Part shown: positions 22,068-31,612 of the stretch, piece after piece
How positions within the stretch are numbered: position 1 is the stretch's first letter
Layout: each line of letters begins with the position of its first letter
NCBI GenBank assembly: GCA_019054805.1
Contig: JAHQIY010000045.1
Span: 119,507 to 183,506 of the forward strand
DNA length: 64,000 bases
Source: Brachionus manjavacas
Taxonomy: Eukaryota; Rotifera; Eurotatoria; Ploima; Brachionidae
Reading direction: 5' to 3'
The notes under the pieces: model-generated
Databases searched by the model: none
What the model was told of the DNA's origin: nothing
Seen by the model: only the letters and a program-made list of their open reading frames with translations
Translations under genes and position numbers: made by a program

Positions 22068-22095
22068 GAAAGCCTAGTCTTACGACTAGGCTTTC
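22068..22095 (+). terminator. rRNA operon terminator 2
   Basis: GAAAGCCTAGTC and GACTAGGCTTTC are perfect 12-bp arms around TTAC. It lacks a long T-run but is a strong hairpin behind the tRNA-Asp remnant. Confidence 0.7.
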
Positions 22096-22104
22096 GTCGT
22101 TTTA

Positions 22105-22135
22105 GAAGCCCGTTGCTGACGCAACGGGCTTTTTG
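22105..22135 (+). terminator. rRNA operon terminator 3
   Basis: AAGCCCGTTGC and GCAACGGGCTT pair around TGAC, followed by TTTG. It is the last hairpin of the operon. Confidence 0.8.
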
Positions 22136-22318
22136 CGTTTAAGCGGGAATGGAACGGGCTACGCCCTATGGAAATCGGGATAGCTGCGCTGCTGGAACGG
22201 ACTTCGTCCTTCGGGACAAACGGAATCGGGCTTCGCCCTACGAGAGGTGAGTGTTGATACTAAGTTGGTAGAGCCTAAGGGGACAGATCAAAAAGATTCG
22301 CATACTTCAATAGCTTCG

Positions 22319-22422
22319 GTCATTCCATGGAGCGACGAAGGAGTGAGCAGGGAATCTATTTTAGTTTTCGACTCGCTACAAGAGATCCCCAACTCACTCG
22401 TCCCTCGCTCTTGAGGATGACA
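22319..22422. repeat. ~105-bp element with GTCATTCC/GGATGAC ends, copy 1
   Basis: It starts GTCATTCC and ends GGATGACA, nearly inverted ends. The interior (CGACGAAGGAG, AGATCCCCAACTCACTCG, CTTGAGGATGACA) matches 52262-52366 at most positions. No ORF is credible. It resembles a non-coding palindromic (MITE/REP-like) repeat. Confidence 0.75.
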
Positions 22423-22444
22423 ACGTAATGTATTGAAAACAAAA

Positions 22445-22469
22445 AGGGTTGACACGATAAGCCAACCCT
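22445..22469 (-). terminator. GGGTTG-type hairpin, copy A
   Basis: AGGGTTG and CAACCCT arms with a loop that is a degenerate form of GGC...GCC. Read on the minus strand, TTTTTG follows, so it can stop readthrough from glpX. Confidence 0.6.
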
Positions 22470-22472
22470 CAA

Positions 22473-22496
22473 AGTTTTCCAGTTTTCCAGTTCTCC
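22473..22496. repeat. 8-bp tandem array, 3 units (AGTTTTCC type)
   Basis: Units AGTTTTCC, AGTTTTCC and AGTTCTCC follow each other exactly. It is the shortest array of the AGYTHTCY family in this window. Confidence 0.8.
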
Positions 22497-22528
22497 GTAG
22501 GAGGAAGTCCGTTCCCGTATCTCAAACA

Positions 22529-22552
22529 AAAAAGGTCAGCGACTGCTGACCT
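22529..22552 (-). terminator. glpX terminator
   Basis: AAGGTCAGC and GCTGACCTT pair perfectly around GACT; on the minus-strand transcript TTTTTTG follows directly. It lies 24 bases after the glpX stop. Confidence 0.88.
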
Positions 22553-22575
22553 TCTATGCTTTTGACGTTCACCTA

Positions 22576-23583
22576 TTAAAGAATAATATCTCTTACTTCA
22601 GGATCTTTACGCTCTAGGTAGTGAGTCGATTTAATACGGCGAATAGTGCGGCATCGACCACGGATAAGTAAGGTCTCTGTTGTTGCGATATTACCTTGGC
22701 GAGAGATACCTTCAAGTAGGTCTCCCTTAGTAATGCCTGTCGCAGAGAATACAACGTTATCGCTACGTGCCATGTCTTCCATCTTAAGTACGACATTAGC
22801 TTTCACGCCCATTTCTTCGCAGCGTTTAAGCTCTGCAGCGCCATAGATGCGGTTTTCTTCACTATCACCTTTCACTTCATGGCGAGGTAGTAGTTGACCA
22901 TGCATATCACCGTCTAAGGCGCGAATGACAGCTGCTGAAACAACACCTTCAGGAGCGCCACCGATACAGTACATGACGTCGACTTCGCTATCAGGCATAC
23001 AAGTTAGAATAGACGCAGCAACATCGCCGTCTGGCACAGCAAAGACGCGAACACCCATTGCCTGCATTTCTGCGATAACCTCATCGTGACGAGGCTTTGC
23101 TAAGGTAATGACCACCAGTGTATCTAGAGTCTTGTTCAGCGCTTGCGCGATGTTCTCTAGGTTTTCTTTAAGGGGTTTATTGAGGTCGATACAGCCTTTT
23201 GCACCAGGGCCAACAACTAACTTCTCCATGTACATATCAGGAGCTTTAAGGAAGCTGCCTTTTTCCCCAGCTGCAAGTACTGCTAAAGCATTAGATTGAC
23301 CCATTGCAGTCATACGCGTGCCTTCAATAGGATCGACGGCGATGTCTACTTCGTCTCCACCAATACCTACGTTTTCACCAATGTACAGCATTGGCGCATC
23401 GTCGATTTCGCCCTCACCGATCACGATCTCTCCACTGATCTCGGTTTTATTAAGTAAGCTGCGCATGACTTCAACTGCAGCGCCATCTGCTGCGTTTTTA
23501 TCGCCGCGGCCAAGCCACTTGTAACCTGCTAAAGCTGCACCCTCGGTAACTCGAGAAAATGACATTGCTAAATCGCGTTTCAT
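22576..23583 (-). CDS. glpX: class II fructose-1,6-bisphosphatase GlpX
   Basis: The 335-aa enzyme dephosphorylates fructose-1,6-bisphosphate in gluconeogenesis and belongs to the lithium-sensitive phosphatase superfamily. Metal-binding segments GEGEIDDAPML (about 57-67) and DPIEGTRMTAMG (about 84-95) are intact. Length equals E. coli GlpX. The gene stands alone here, unlike the glpFKX operon of E. coli. A PurR-type palindrome upstream suggests link to purine or LacI-family control; zapB is divergent. Confidence 0.96.
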   Translation of the reverse strand: MKRDLAMSFSRVTEGAALAGYKWLGRGDKNAADGAAVEVMRSLLNKTEISGEIVIGEGEIDDAPMLYIGENVGIGGDEVDIAVDPIEGTRMTAMGQSNALAVLAAGEKGSFLKAPDMYMEKLVVGPGAKGCIDLNKPLKENLENIAQALNKTLDTLVVITLAKPRHDEVIAEMQAMGVRVFAVPDGDVAASILTCMPDSEVDVMYCIGGAPEGVVSAAVIRALDGDMHGQLLPRHEVKGDSEENRIYGAAELKRCEEMGVKANVVLKMEDMARSDNVVFSATGITKGDLLEGISRQGNIATTETLLIRGRCRTIRRIKSTHYLERKDPEVRDIIL

Positions 23584-23646
23584 GAAGACTCCAAAGTGTT
23601 AGGAAAGAGAGAAAAACAAAAACGGCCGGATCTTATCATATCAGAA

Positions 23647-23661
23647 AGGAAACGTTTGCCT
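23647..23661. promoter_or_regulatory. PurR/LacI-family operator-like palindrome upstream of glpX
   Basis: Read on the minus strand the site is AGGCAAACGTTTCCT, close to the PurR consensus. It lies about 65 bases upstream of the glpX start, a position that fits promoter control. Other LacI-family members such as Cra use related AAACGTTT cores. The rest of the 313-base divergent gap (23584-23896) shows no strong promoter for zapB that I can defend. Confidence 0.55.
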
Positions 23662-23896
23662 TTTTGCTCGAACAGGCATTGAACTGGATCAATCTAACAG
23701 GTTAAATTAATAAATAGATGTCGCTCGCTTGAGGGATGTAAAGCCATTGTCAATTTACGCTGTTTTTTTAATCGAATGGCAAAAAAACTACAATATAGGG
23801 CGTGTTTATCCGCTCTCGGCTGAGTAGAATGGTTGCAAATGGTTTTGGAACATAGGTGACCAAAACCTTCTCCGAATAATAGATAGGTAGGCTAAG

Positions 23897-24139
23897 ATGT
23901 CTTTTGAAGTATTAGAACAACTAGAAGCAAAAATCCAAACTGCAGTAGATACAATTGCTCTTCTACAAATGGAAGTTGAAGAACTGAAAGAAGAGAAAGA
24001 AAAGCTAGCGACTGAAGCAAACGAACTACGTAGCAACCGTGAAGAGCTAGAACAAAAAGCTCAGCAAATGCAGCAAGAGCACTCTGCTTGGCAAGAGCGC
24101 ATCCGTAACCTACTTGGTAAAATGGATGAAGTAGAGTAA
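23897..24139 (+). CDS. zapB: cell division protein ZapB
   Basis: The 80-aa protein is a single acidic coiled coil with heptads running through most of its length ([30 protein letters not shown]). ZapB is a cytosolic, non-essential septal-ring factor that binds ZapA and stabilises the Z ring. The length matches the family (about 80 aa). It is next to glpX, as in E. coli. A strong terminator follows. Confidence 0.95.
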   Translation: MSFEVLEQLEAKIQTAVDTIALLQMEVEELKEEKEKLATEANELRSNREELEQKAQQMQQEHSAWQERIRNLLGKMDEVE

Positions 24140-24156
24140 TCACTACTAGCATTAAA

Positions 24157-24182
24157 AAAGGCTGAACACTGGTTCAGCCTTT
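24157..24182 (+). terminator. zapB terminator
   Basis: AGGCTGAAC and GTTCAGCCT pair perfectly with an ACTG loop, flanked by an A-tract and TTTTT. It can act on both strands, but metF ends further right (24238). Confidence 0.9.
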
Positions 24183-24237
24183 TTGCTTTCTGCGGACAAT
24201 AATGACCAAGCAATACTCAGTCATTTTTGAATATTGC

Positions 24238-25164
<927 letters not shown>

Positions 25165-25178
25165 CTAAAATTCCAAAT

Positions 25179-25202
25179 CGACGTTTAGACGTCTATATGT
25201 CT
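25179..25202. promoter_or_regulatory. three tandem MetJ boxes upstream of metF
   Basis: Consecutive 8-bp sites CGACGTTT, AGACGTCT and ATATGTCT match the met-box consensus AGACGTCT at 5, 8 and 5 positions. MetJ dimers bind such sites cooperatively with S-adenosylmethionine as corepressor. metJ itself is encoded at 29156. Confidence 0.88.
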
Positions 25203-25327
25203 ACAGAATGTATTGAATACGATTTAATGTCAATAATGTGATTATGAATATTTTTCAACTTAATCATGAGCTGGCTTCAAGTTTAGTTGAAGTAAATTGA
25301 TATGGGATTGAAAGAGAATAAAGTAAA

Positions 25328-25352
25328 AAGGCGCTGAGGAGATCTGCGCCTT
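25328..25352 (-). terminator. metL terminator
   Basis: AAGGCGC and GCGCCTT flank an 11-base loop; on the minus-strand transcript a TTTTAC run follows. It lies just after the metL stop. Confidence 0.7.
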
Positions 25353-25358
25353 TGTGAG

Positions 25359-27770
25359 TTAGAGTAAACTTGAGAGGAGGTTCAAATCAGATTGAATCGC
25401 ACCTGCGGTGACTTCTCTGCCTGCGCCAGGGCCTCTGATAACAAGTGGATTGTCTTTATACCACTTACTCTCGATAGCGAATATATTGTCACATGGCAGC
25501 AAGTTCGCTAGAGCATGCTCTTTGCTTAGCGCTTCAACACCTACCGTTGCAGTACCATTTTTCTCTAATCTTGCGACATAACGAAGCACTTTGTCTTCGC
25601 GCTGAGCTTTCTCAAGGCGCTCTGCGAGCAGTTCGCTTAATAGAGCGCTCTTATCAAGGAATTCATCTAGGGATAGCTCAGCGAGCTCTGTAGGTACCAA
25701 ACTTTCAACTTTTACCGCTTCTGGTTCCAATGTAAGGCCTGACTCGCGCGCTAGGATGACGAGTTTACGCATAACGTCTGAACCGTCTAGGTCGCTGCGA
25801 GGGTCGGGCTCAGTTAAGCCTTGCTGCCATGCTAGGTCTACTAGCTCAGCAAAAGGAACGCTGCCATCGTATTGCTGGAATAGCCACGAGAGGGTGCCTG
25901 AGAAAATACCTGATAATGCGATAATGTCATCGCCGCTTTCTCGTAGGTCTCGAACTGTGTGGTTAATTGGCAGCCCTGCACCAACGGTAGCGTTGTAAAG
26001 CCAGTGACGATTGATCTTGGCGAAGGCGTCTTGAACCTGATGGTAGTATTGGCTAGAAGCTGACCCCGCGACTTTATTTGCCGAGATCAAGTGCATGCCT
26101 TGCTCCGCAATTTCTAAGTAGCGCTGGGCTAAGGTTTGACTGGCAGTCACATCCAACACAACAAGATCATCATAGCCTTGAATCGCACCGAGTTTTTCAA
26201 TCCAGTCGCTTCCTTCGTGGCTAATCGCCTCGTCATCGAAATGAGCACCAACTTGGCTTGCATCAATCCCTTTCGGGTCGAACCAATAAGTTTGGCTATC
26301 AATCACAGCCACTAACTCAAAGTTCATACCATGACGCTTTTCAAGTTCGCTCTTTTGCTCGGTGAACAGTTCCAACCAGCTTGAACCGATGTTGCCTTTA
26401 CCACACAGAGCAATAGCGACACGTTTCTGGGCTTGGAACAATTGGCTATGAATAGCTTTAACCAAGGGTTTTGTATCGGTTGTGCGTAAAACGGCAACTA
26501 AGCTGAGCCCAGACAGAGACTCTGAAATAAATTCGACAGGTGAAGATTTCAGTTGCTGGTAGAAACCATAGCAGTGGTTGGCATTCTTGGTTACGCCAGC
26601 TCCTACCGCGGCTACCATCGAATAACCTTCTTTAAGCTTAATCTCCGCTTCAATTGCTGCGTCTTGGAGATACTCTAAAGCGCCGCCCACGATTTCACTT
26701 GTATAAGCGAGACGTAAGCAATGTTGGTCGGCTTGAGCTTCATAAGTCAGTGGCTCAAGCTGCGCTCGCTTGAGGCTTGCAAGTACTTCGTTTTCGACTC
26801 GTTGGAAATCATGACCAGAGGTGAAATTGAGTTGAATTAATAGCACTTCATCTAGGGATGAGATGATTTTCGCACCGCGGCCAGAAGCAAGTACACGTTC
26901 AATGCGTGTAGAGCCTGACTCTGGCTGGTAGCTGCAACGAAGATGTAGATCCATCGCACTTTGAGCGACGGGTTGTAACGTACGGCTATGCAGAACAGGG
27001 GCAGCAAGTCTTGCAAGCTCACTGGCTTCATCTAAGCGTAATAGCGGCAGAAGACAGGCATCTGACACTAACCTTGGGTCTGCACTGTATACACCTGCTA
27101 CGTCACTCCAGATGGTTACGCGTTTCGCTTCTGCCAGCGCGCCGATAACGGTTGCTGAATAGTCTGAACCATTACGCCCTAATAATACGGTATGACCTTG
27201 ACTATCTTGAGCCATAAAGCCTGTGATCACCACTCTATGGTGAGCGTGTTGCACTAATACTTCTTTAGTTAGCGGGTAAGAAGCACCAAAGTCGACTTCA
27301 GGTTGAGTGCCCGCTTCAGCACGTAAAAATGCGCGAGCATCCTGAGCCACAGCAGGTAGGGAGTGTTGATTGAGCAGCGCTGCCAATAGGCGTGAAGACC
27401 ACACTTCGCCATGACCTAAAACGGCTGCTTTCTCTGCTTCGTTGAGCGGATAAGTCAACTCGCCCAAGGTGCTGAACTCATCATTTAAAGTGGCGAGTAG
27501 CTGCTGTTTTGTTTCTCCTTCAATAAGCGTTTCAATTAGCTCGGATTGAAACTGGCGTAGTGCTTGGAGTTCTTCATGAGCAATACGGCCATCTTTATTG
27601 AGGGCTTCGAGAAATGCAATCAAACGGTTGGTCGTTTTACCTGCGGCTGAAACAACAATCAGATCTTCTGATTGTGAATATTCTTTTAAGATACCGACGA
27701 CGCGGCGGTAGCATTCAGGATCGGCTAGGCTGCTTCCGCCAAACTTATGGAGTTGAGGTTGAGTAGACAT
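25359..27770 (-). CDS. metL: bifunctional aspartokinase / homoserine dehydrogenase II
   Basis: The 803-aa protein catalyses the first and third steps from aspartate to homoserine. The N-terminal aspartokinase has HKFGGSSLADPE (8-19) and GRNGSDYSATV; central ACT-like regions follow; the C-terminal homoserine dehydrogenase starts with the NAD motif CGKGNIGSSW (about residue 455) and has SANKVAGS and NATVGAGLPI. Pairing with metB in a MetJ-controlled operon identifies it as MetL rather than ThrA. It overlaps the metB stop by one base. Confidence 0.95.
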   Translation of the reverse strand: MSTQPQLHKFGGSSLADPECYRRVVGILKEYSQSEDLIVVSAAGKTTNRLIAFLEALNKDGRIAHEELQALRQFQSELIETLIEGETKQQLLATLNDEFSTLGELTYPLNEAEKAAVLGHGEVWSSRLLAALLNQHSLPAVAQDARAFLRAEAGTQPEVDFGASYPLTKEVLVQHAHHRVVITGFMAQDSQGHTVLLGRNGSDYSATVIGALAEAKRVTIWSDVAGVYSADPRLVSDACLLPLLRLDEASELARLAAPVLHSRTLQPVAQSAMDLHLRCSYQPESGSTRIERVLASGRGAKIISSLDEVLLIQLNFTSGHDFQRVENEVLASLKRAQLEPLTYEAQADQHCLRLAYTSEIVGGALEYLQDAAIEAEIKLKEGYSMVAAVGAGVTKNANHCYGFYQQLKSSPVEFISESLSGLSLVAVLRTTDTKPLVKAIHSQLFQAQKRVAIALCGKGNIGSSWLELFTEQKSELEKRHGMNFELVAVIDSQTYWFDPKGIDASQVGAHFDDEAISHEGSDWIEKLGAIQGYDDLVVLDVTASQTLAQRYLEIAEQGMHLISANKVAGSASSQYYHQVQDAFAKINRHWLYNATVGAGLPINHTVRDLRESGDDIIALSGIFSGTLSWLFQQYDGSVPFAELVDLAWQQGLTEPDPRSDLDGSDVMRKLVILARESGLTLEPEAVKVESLVPTELAELSLDEFLDKSALLSELLAERLEKAQREDKVLRYVARLEKNGTATVGVEALSKEHALANLLPCDNIFAIESKWYKDNPLVIRGPGAGREVTAGAIQSDLNLLSSLL

Positions 27771-28936
27771 TAGAAGGCTTCCTTAGCTTTTGCGAAAGCT
27801 TGTTCAAGGTCAGCAATTAAATCTTCTGCATCTTCAAGTCCAACCGACAGGCGCAGCAGTTGTTGAGAAACACCAGCCTCTGCAAGTGCTTCTTCTCCCA
27901 TTGCTCGGTGCGTCATTGACGCAGGGTGACAGATCAGGCTCTCTACACCGCCGAGAGATTCAGCAAGGGAAAACAGCTCTAGTTCACCAACAAAGAATTT
28001 AAGTTGTTCAAAGCTACCCGCGAATTCAAAGCTGAGCATTGAACCAAAGCCAGTTTGCTGCTTTTTAGCAATCTCATGGCCTGGGTGTTCCGGCAGGCTA
28101 GGGTGATAGATACTGCTGACTAAATCTTGGGTCTGTAAGAAGCCTAAAATTTGTCGAGAGCTTTCTTCATGTACCTTCATACGTGCGCCCAGAGTTCGGA
28201 TACCGCGCAACGTCATGTAGCTATCAAATGGTGTGCCTGTTGCACCAATACAGTTCCCCCACCAAGCAAGTTCTTCGGCGTGTTCTTCTGTTTTGGTAAT
28301 GACAACACCGCCAATAACATCAGAGTGACCATTGATATACTTAGTGGTTGAGTGAATAACAAAGTCGGCGCCAAGGTCTAAAGGCTTTTGGAACACGGGT
28401 GTCAAAAAGGTATTGTCGACAGCCACTAGAGCGCCAACTTGTTTGGCTTTCTCACATACGTCTGCGATGTCGACGACACGAACTAGCGGGTTAGATGGTG
28501 TTTCCAATAGGATCAGTTTAGGCTTTTTAGCTAGGGCTTCGGCAAAAGCTTGTTCGCTAGATTGATCAACAAATAGAACCTTGAAATCACCTTTATTTGC
28601 GCGGGTATTGAATAGACGGTAAGTACCACCGTAGCAATCGTGCGGTGCGACGATAAGGTCATCTGGGCCAAGGAAAGCAGATACCCATAGATTAAGTGCC
28701 GAAGTACCACAGTTGGTTACGACTGCGCCTTTACCTGACTCAAGTTCAAATAGAGCAGTTTCGAGTAGCCCGCGGTTTGGGTTGCCTGAGCGGGTGTAAT
28801 CGTACTTTGGTACATCACCAAAGGCTGGGAAGCCATAATTCGTCGAGAGGTAAATAGGTGGAACAACTGCGTGATGTTGAGTGTCGGACTCGATACCAGT
28901 ACGTACCGCGATTGTGGCTGGTTTGCGGGTGCTCAT
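27770..28936 (-). CDS. metB: cystathionine gamma-synthase
   Basis: The 388-aa PLP enzyme joins an activated homoserine ester with cysteine to form cystathionine. The PLP lysine is K199 in HSTTKYINGHSD. Other family segments are YTRSGNPNR and TPSNPLVRVVD. It belongs to the Cys/Met metabolism PLP family; methionine context (metJ divergent, metL downstream) supports gamma-synthase over lyase activity. First gene of the metBL operon. Confidence 0.96.
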   Translation of the reverse strand: MSTRKPATIAVRTGIESDTQHHAVVPPIYLSTNYGFPAFGDVPKYDYTRSGNPNRGLLETALFELESGKGAVVTNCGTSALNLWVSAFLGPDDLIVAPHDCYGGTYRLFNTRANKGDFKVLFVDQSSEQAFAEALAKKPKLILLETPSNPLVRVVDIADVCEKAKQVGALVAVDNTFLTPVFQKPLDLGADFVIHSTTKYINGHSDVIGGVVITKTEEHAEELAWWGNCIGATGTPFDSYMTLRGIRTLGARMKVHEESSRQILGFLQTQDLVSSIYHPSLPEHPGHEIAKKQQTGFGSMLSFEFAGSFEQLKFFVGELELFSLAESLGGVESLICHPASMTHRAMGEEALAEAGVSQQLLRLSVGLEDAEDLIADLEQAFAKAKEAF

Positions 28937-29050
28937 AAGTGTTTCCTTTCGAACTTTAGTGACTTCTATTTGGGAATACGCTATACCTTTATCTTGTTAG
29001 ATATATGTTATTCCAATCCCATGTCTTTCCACTTTACTTATCATTTTTGT

Positions 29051-29082
29051 GGACGTCAACACTTCTAGACGTCTATATGTCT
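29051..29082. promoter_or_regulatory. four tandem MetJ boxes between metB and metJ
   Basis: GGACGTCA, ACACTTCT, AGACGTCT and ATATGTCT lie head to tail. The last two are identical to those upstream of metF. The site lies about 75 bases upstream of metJ and 115 upstream of metB, so it can govern metBL and autoregulate metJ, as in E. coli. Confidence 0.9.
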
Positions 29083-29155
29083 TTGCTTGTGGCTATAAAT
29101 ACCGCTAAAATTAGGGATTCTATTTTCAACCATAATAAATAACGAAAGGTGCGCA

Positions 29156-29473
29156 ATGGCAGATTGGAATGGCGAATACATTAGCCCATATGCTGAGCAT
29201 GGAAAGAAAAGCGAACAAGTAAAGAAGATTACAGTTTCTATTCCATTGAAAGTATTAAAGGTTTTGACTGATGAGCGTACACGCCGCCAGATTAATAACC
29301 TGCGCCACGCAACAAACAGCGAGCTATTGTGTGAAGCTTTTTTGCATGCATATACCGGGCAGCCACTGCCGACCGATGAAGATTTACGTAAAGACCGCCC
29401 AGACGATCTCCCTGCTGAAGTGAAAAAACTGATGACAGAGATGGGAATTGAGTTCGAATCTTTCGACGAATAA
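29156..29473 (+). CDS. metJ: methionine repressor MetJ
   Basis: The 105-aa ribbon-helix-helix repressor binds met boxes with S-adenosylmethionine. The DNA-contacting strand [12 protein letters not shown] (about 23-34) and the helix region [19 protein letters not shown] are nearly as in E. coli MetJ. Length equals the E. coli protein. It is divergent from metB, with the operator between them, and ends at a perfect terminator. Confidence 0.97.
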   Translation: MADWNGEYISPYAEHGKKSEQVKKITVSIPLKVLKVLTDERTRRQINNLRHATNSELLCEAFLHAYTGQPLPTDEDLRKDRPDDLPAEVKKLMTEMGIEFESFDE

Positions 29474-29519
29474 TAAAAATAGTCGCACCTAATTTTCGCG
29501 CGCTGACGAAATTGAATTA

Positions 29520-29549
29520 AAAAAACCGCTGTCTTAACAGCGGTTTTTT
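29520..29549. terminator. bidirectional terminator between metJ and malic enzyme gene
   Basis: Thirteen-base perfect arms (AAAAAACCGCTGT / ACAGCGGTTTTTT) around CTTA. Works on both strands for the convergent genes. Confidence 0.93.
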
Positions 29550-29576
29550 CGTTCTCGAAGAGACTACTTAGCCAAT

Positions 29577-30854
29577 TTACTCGGCCATATAATTTTCTGG
29601 CATTTCAATGCGAGCAACACCTGAGTCAACAGCGGCCTGAGCAACGGCTTTAGCAACACGAGGCAATAGACGCGAATCCATTGGTTTTGGAATGATGTAA
29701 CCAGGACCAAATGACAGTGCATCAACGCCAGCAGCTGATAGTACTTCGGCTGGCACTTCTTCTTTCGCTAGTTGGCGAATAGCGTCTACCGCTGCCAGTT
29801 TCATCTCATCGTTAATTTCACTAGCGCGCACGTCCAACGCACCGCGGAAGATGAATGGGAAACACAATACGTTATTTACTTGGTTAGGGTAATCACTGCG
29901 CCCAGTACCCATGATCAGATCGTTACGTACTTCGTGAGCAAGTTCAGGCTTGATCTCTGGATCTGGGTTAGAACACGCAAAGACCACAGGTTTGTCTGCC
30001 ATTAACTGAAGAGCTTCTGGAGAAAGTAGGTTAGGGCCTGATACACCAAGGAACAGGTCAGCACCTTCGATAACGTCTTCTAGTGTGCGCTTATCGGTGT
30101 TGTTGGCGAATAGCTGTTTGTATTCGTTAAGATCGTCACGACGAGTGTGGATAACACCTTTACGGTCAAGCATGTAGATTTTCTCACGCATCGCGCCACA
30201 TTTAATCAGTAGCTCCATACATGCTACTGCTGCTGCACCTGCACCGAGACACACAATTGTTGCGTCTTCTAACTTCTTCCCTTGAAGTTCAATGGCATTA
30301 AGCATACCTGCCGCGGTAACAATCGCCGTACCGTGCTGGTCATCGTGGAAAACAGGTACATCACAACGCTCAATCAACTGCTTTTCGATTTCGAAACAGT
30401 CTGGTGCTTTGATGTCTTCTAGGTTAATACCGCCAAAAGTATCGGCGATGTTAGCAACGGTATCGACAAACTCCTCGATAGTACGGTGCTTTACTTCAAT
30501 ATCAATTGAATCTAAACCTGCAAAGCGTTTGAAAAGCAGTGATTTACCTTCCATTACAGGTTTAGATGCTAGAGGACCTAAGTTGCCAAGACCAAGAATC
30601 GCCGTACCATTTGAGATAACAGCAACCATGTTGCCTTTTGATGTGTACTTGTAGACGTTGTCAGCGTTTTGTGCGATTTCACGTACAGGCTCCGCTACAC
30701 CCGGGCTATAGGCTAGAGCAAGATCTTTTGCCGTTTCTGCTGGTGTTGTTAGTGCGACTGCAATTTTACCTGGAGTTGGGTAAGCATGATAATCCAAAGC
30801 TTGCTGACGAAACTGTTCTTCTGGGGATACTTCTTGGCGATTGTCGTCTGACAT
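29577..30854 (-). CDS. NAD(P)-dependent malic enzyme, short form
   Basis: The 425-aa enzyme decarboxylates malate to pyruvate. The malic domain (about 1-160) includes YSPGVAEPVREIA and GTAILGLGNLG; the NAD(P)-binding domain follows with CLGAGAAAVACMELL near residue 190 and CSNPDPEI. It corresponds to the short malic enzymes and lacks the C-terminal phosphotransacetylase-like domain of E. coli MaeB. Cofactor preference cannot be read from the sequence. Standalone gene, convergent with metJ. Confidence 0.9.
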   Translation of the reverse strand: MSDDNRQEVSPEEQFRQQALDYHAYPTPGKIAVALTTPAETAKDLALAYSPGVAEPVREIAQNADNVYKYTSKGNMVAVISNGTAILGLGNLGPLASKPVMEGKSLLFKRFAGLDSIDIEVKHRTIEEFVDTVANIADTFGGINLEDIKAPDCFEIEKQLIERCDVPVFHDDQHGTAIVTAAGMLNAIELQGKKLEDATIVCLGAGAAAVACMELLIKCGAMREKIYMLDRKGVIHTRRDDLNEYKQLFANNTDKRTLEDVIEGADLFLGVSGPNLLSPEALQLMADKPVVFACSNPDPEIKPELAHEVRNDLIMGTGRSDYPNQVNNVLCFPFIFRGALDVRASEINDEMKLAAVDAIRQLAKEEVPAEVLSAAGVDALSFGPGYIIPKPMDSRLLPRVAKAVAQAAVDSGVARIEMPENYMAE

Positions 30855-31066
30855 AGGTGTAGGTACTCATTAATAATTATATGGAATGGGGAAATCCATT
30901 CTAGAGTAACTAAGTCAAGCTGCCTAGGTTAGAATGCGAGCCGAAGCAATAAAAAGTAGTAAATGACTGGAGATAAGACCAGATGAACAGAGATATGGCT
31001 AGCGAATATTAAAATTAATAATAGATTACTCTGCAAAATGGATATTGCGTGAGTGACAGATAACAA

Positions 31067-31090
31067 AAAAGGACGCCTGAGCGTCCTTTT
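31067..31090 (-). terminator. rpmE terminator
   Basis: AAAAGGACGC and GCGTCCTTTT are perfect arms around CTGA; T-run on the minus transcript. Confidence 0.9.
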
Positions 31091-31110
31091 TAGATTCGGC
31101 TAAGAAGAAA

Positions 31111-31329
31111 TTACTTCTTGCTTGATAGAGCACCGAAACGCTTGTTGAAGCGATCAACACGGCCGCCTGTATCAACGATACGTTGCTTACCAGTGTAGAA
31201 TGGGTGACATTTGTCACATACGTCTAGGTGGATAGACTCTTTAGCTAGAGTTGAGTTGAACTCAAAAGAGTTACCGCAAGAACAAGTCGCTTTTACTGCT
31301 TTGTATTCTGGGTGGATACCAGCTTTCAT
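31111..31329 (-). CDS. rpmE: 50S ribosomal protein L31 (zinc-binding form)
   Basis: The 72-aa protein is the C+ type of L31 with zinc ligands C16, C18, C38 and C41 (CSC ... CDKC). It sits at the bridge between the ribosomal subunits. In many gammaproteobacteria a zinc-free paralogue (YkgM type) replaces it under zinc shortage. Monocistronic with its own terminator; divergent from priA, as in E. coli. Confidence 0.97.
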   Translation of the reverse strand: MKAGIHPEYKAVKATCSCGNSFEFNSTLAKESIHLDVCDKCHPFYTGKQRIVDTGGRVDRFNKRFGALSSKK

Positions 31330-31612
31330 GGGAGAACCTCTAAATATAGGCCGTGTCGCTATCCGATTCTAAGCCGGACACCACACGTAGTTAATAAAAA
31401 ACCTTTTTGGATACCGCTGCTTTAAAGCTAGCCATATCACTAAGGCGCGATATAGTAATGAATACCTGACTTAGGATCAACCAGTTTAGATCCGAAATCG
31501 CTACTTTTTTAGCCTAAGTTATTCTTGATGCTTGAATCGCGCTCTCTTTCCACTGCTAGGCTTTTCCCTTAGACTAGCCTACGTAACCTCTCACTTAGCT
31601 GTATAGCCTATT

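Larger units (their letters stand above)
22151..22515. repeat. composite intergenic repeat, copy A
   Basis: Left end 22151-22171 (GGAACGGGCTACGCC...) and right end 22495-22515 (CCGTAG...GTCCGTTCC) are imperfect inverted repeats. Between them lie small hairpins with TTCG loops (GGACTTCGTCC, GGGCTTCGCCC), a ~105-bp element (22319-22422), a GGGTTG...CAACCC hairpin (22445-22469) and three 8-bp units (22473-22496). It has no credible gene. Copy D at 52159-52502 has the same order of parts. Confidence 0.75.

Noticed and set aside
21891..22142. 83-aa plus-strand ORF
   Set aside because: It starts inside tRNA-Asp and runs through the operon terminators; no protein similarity.
22151..22515. Composite repeat considered as an integron attC (VCR) site
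   Set aside because: No RYYRRRY/GTTRRRY core sites, no integrase and no cassette ORFs; the structure is different.
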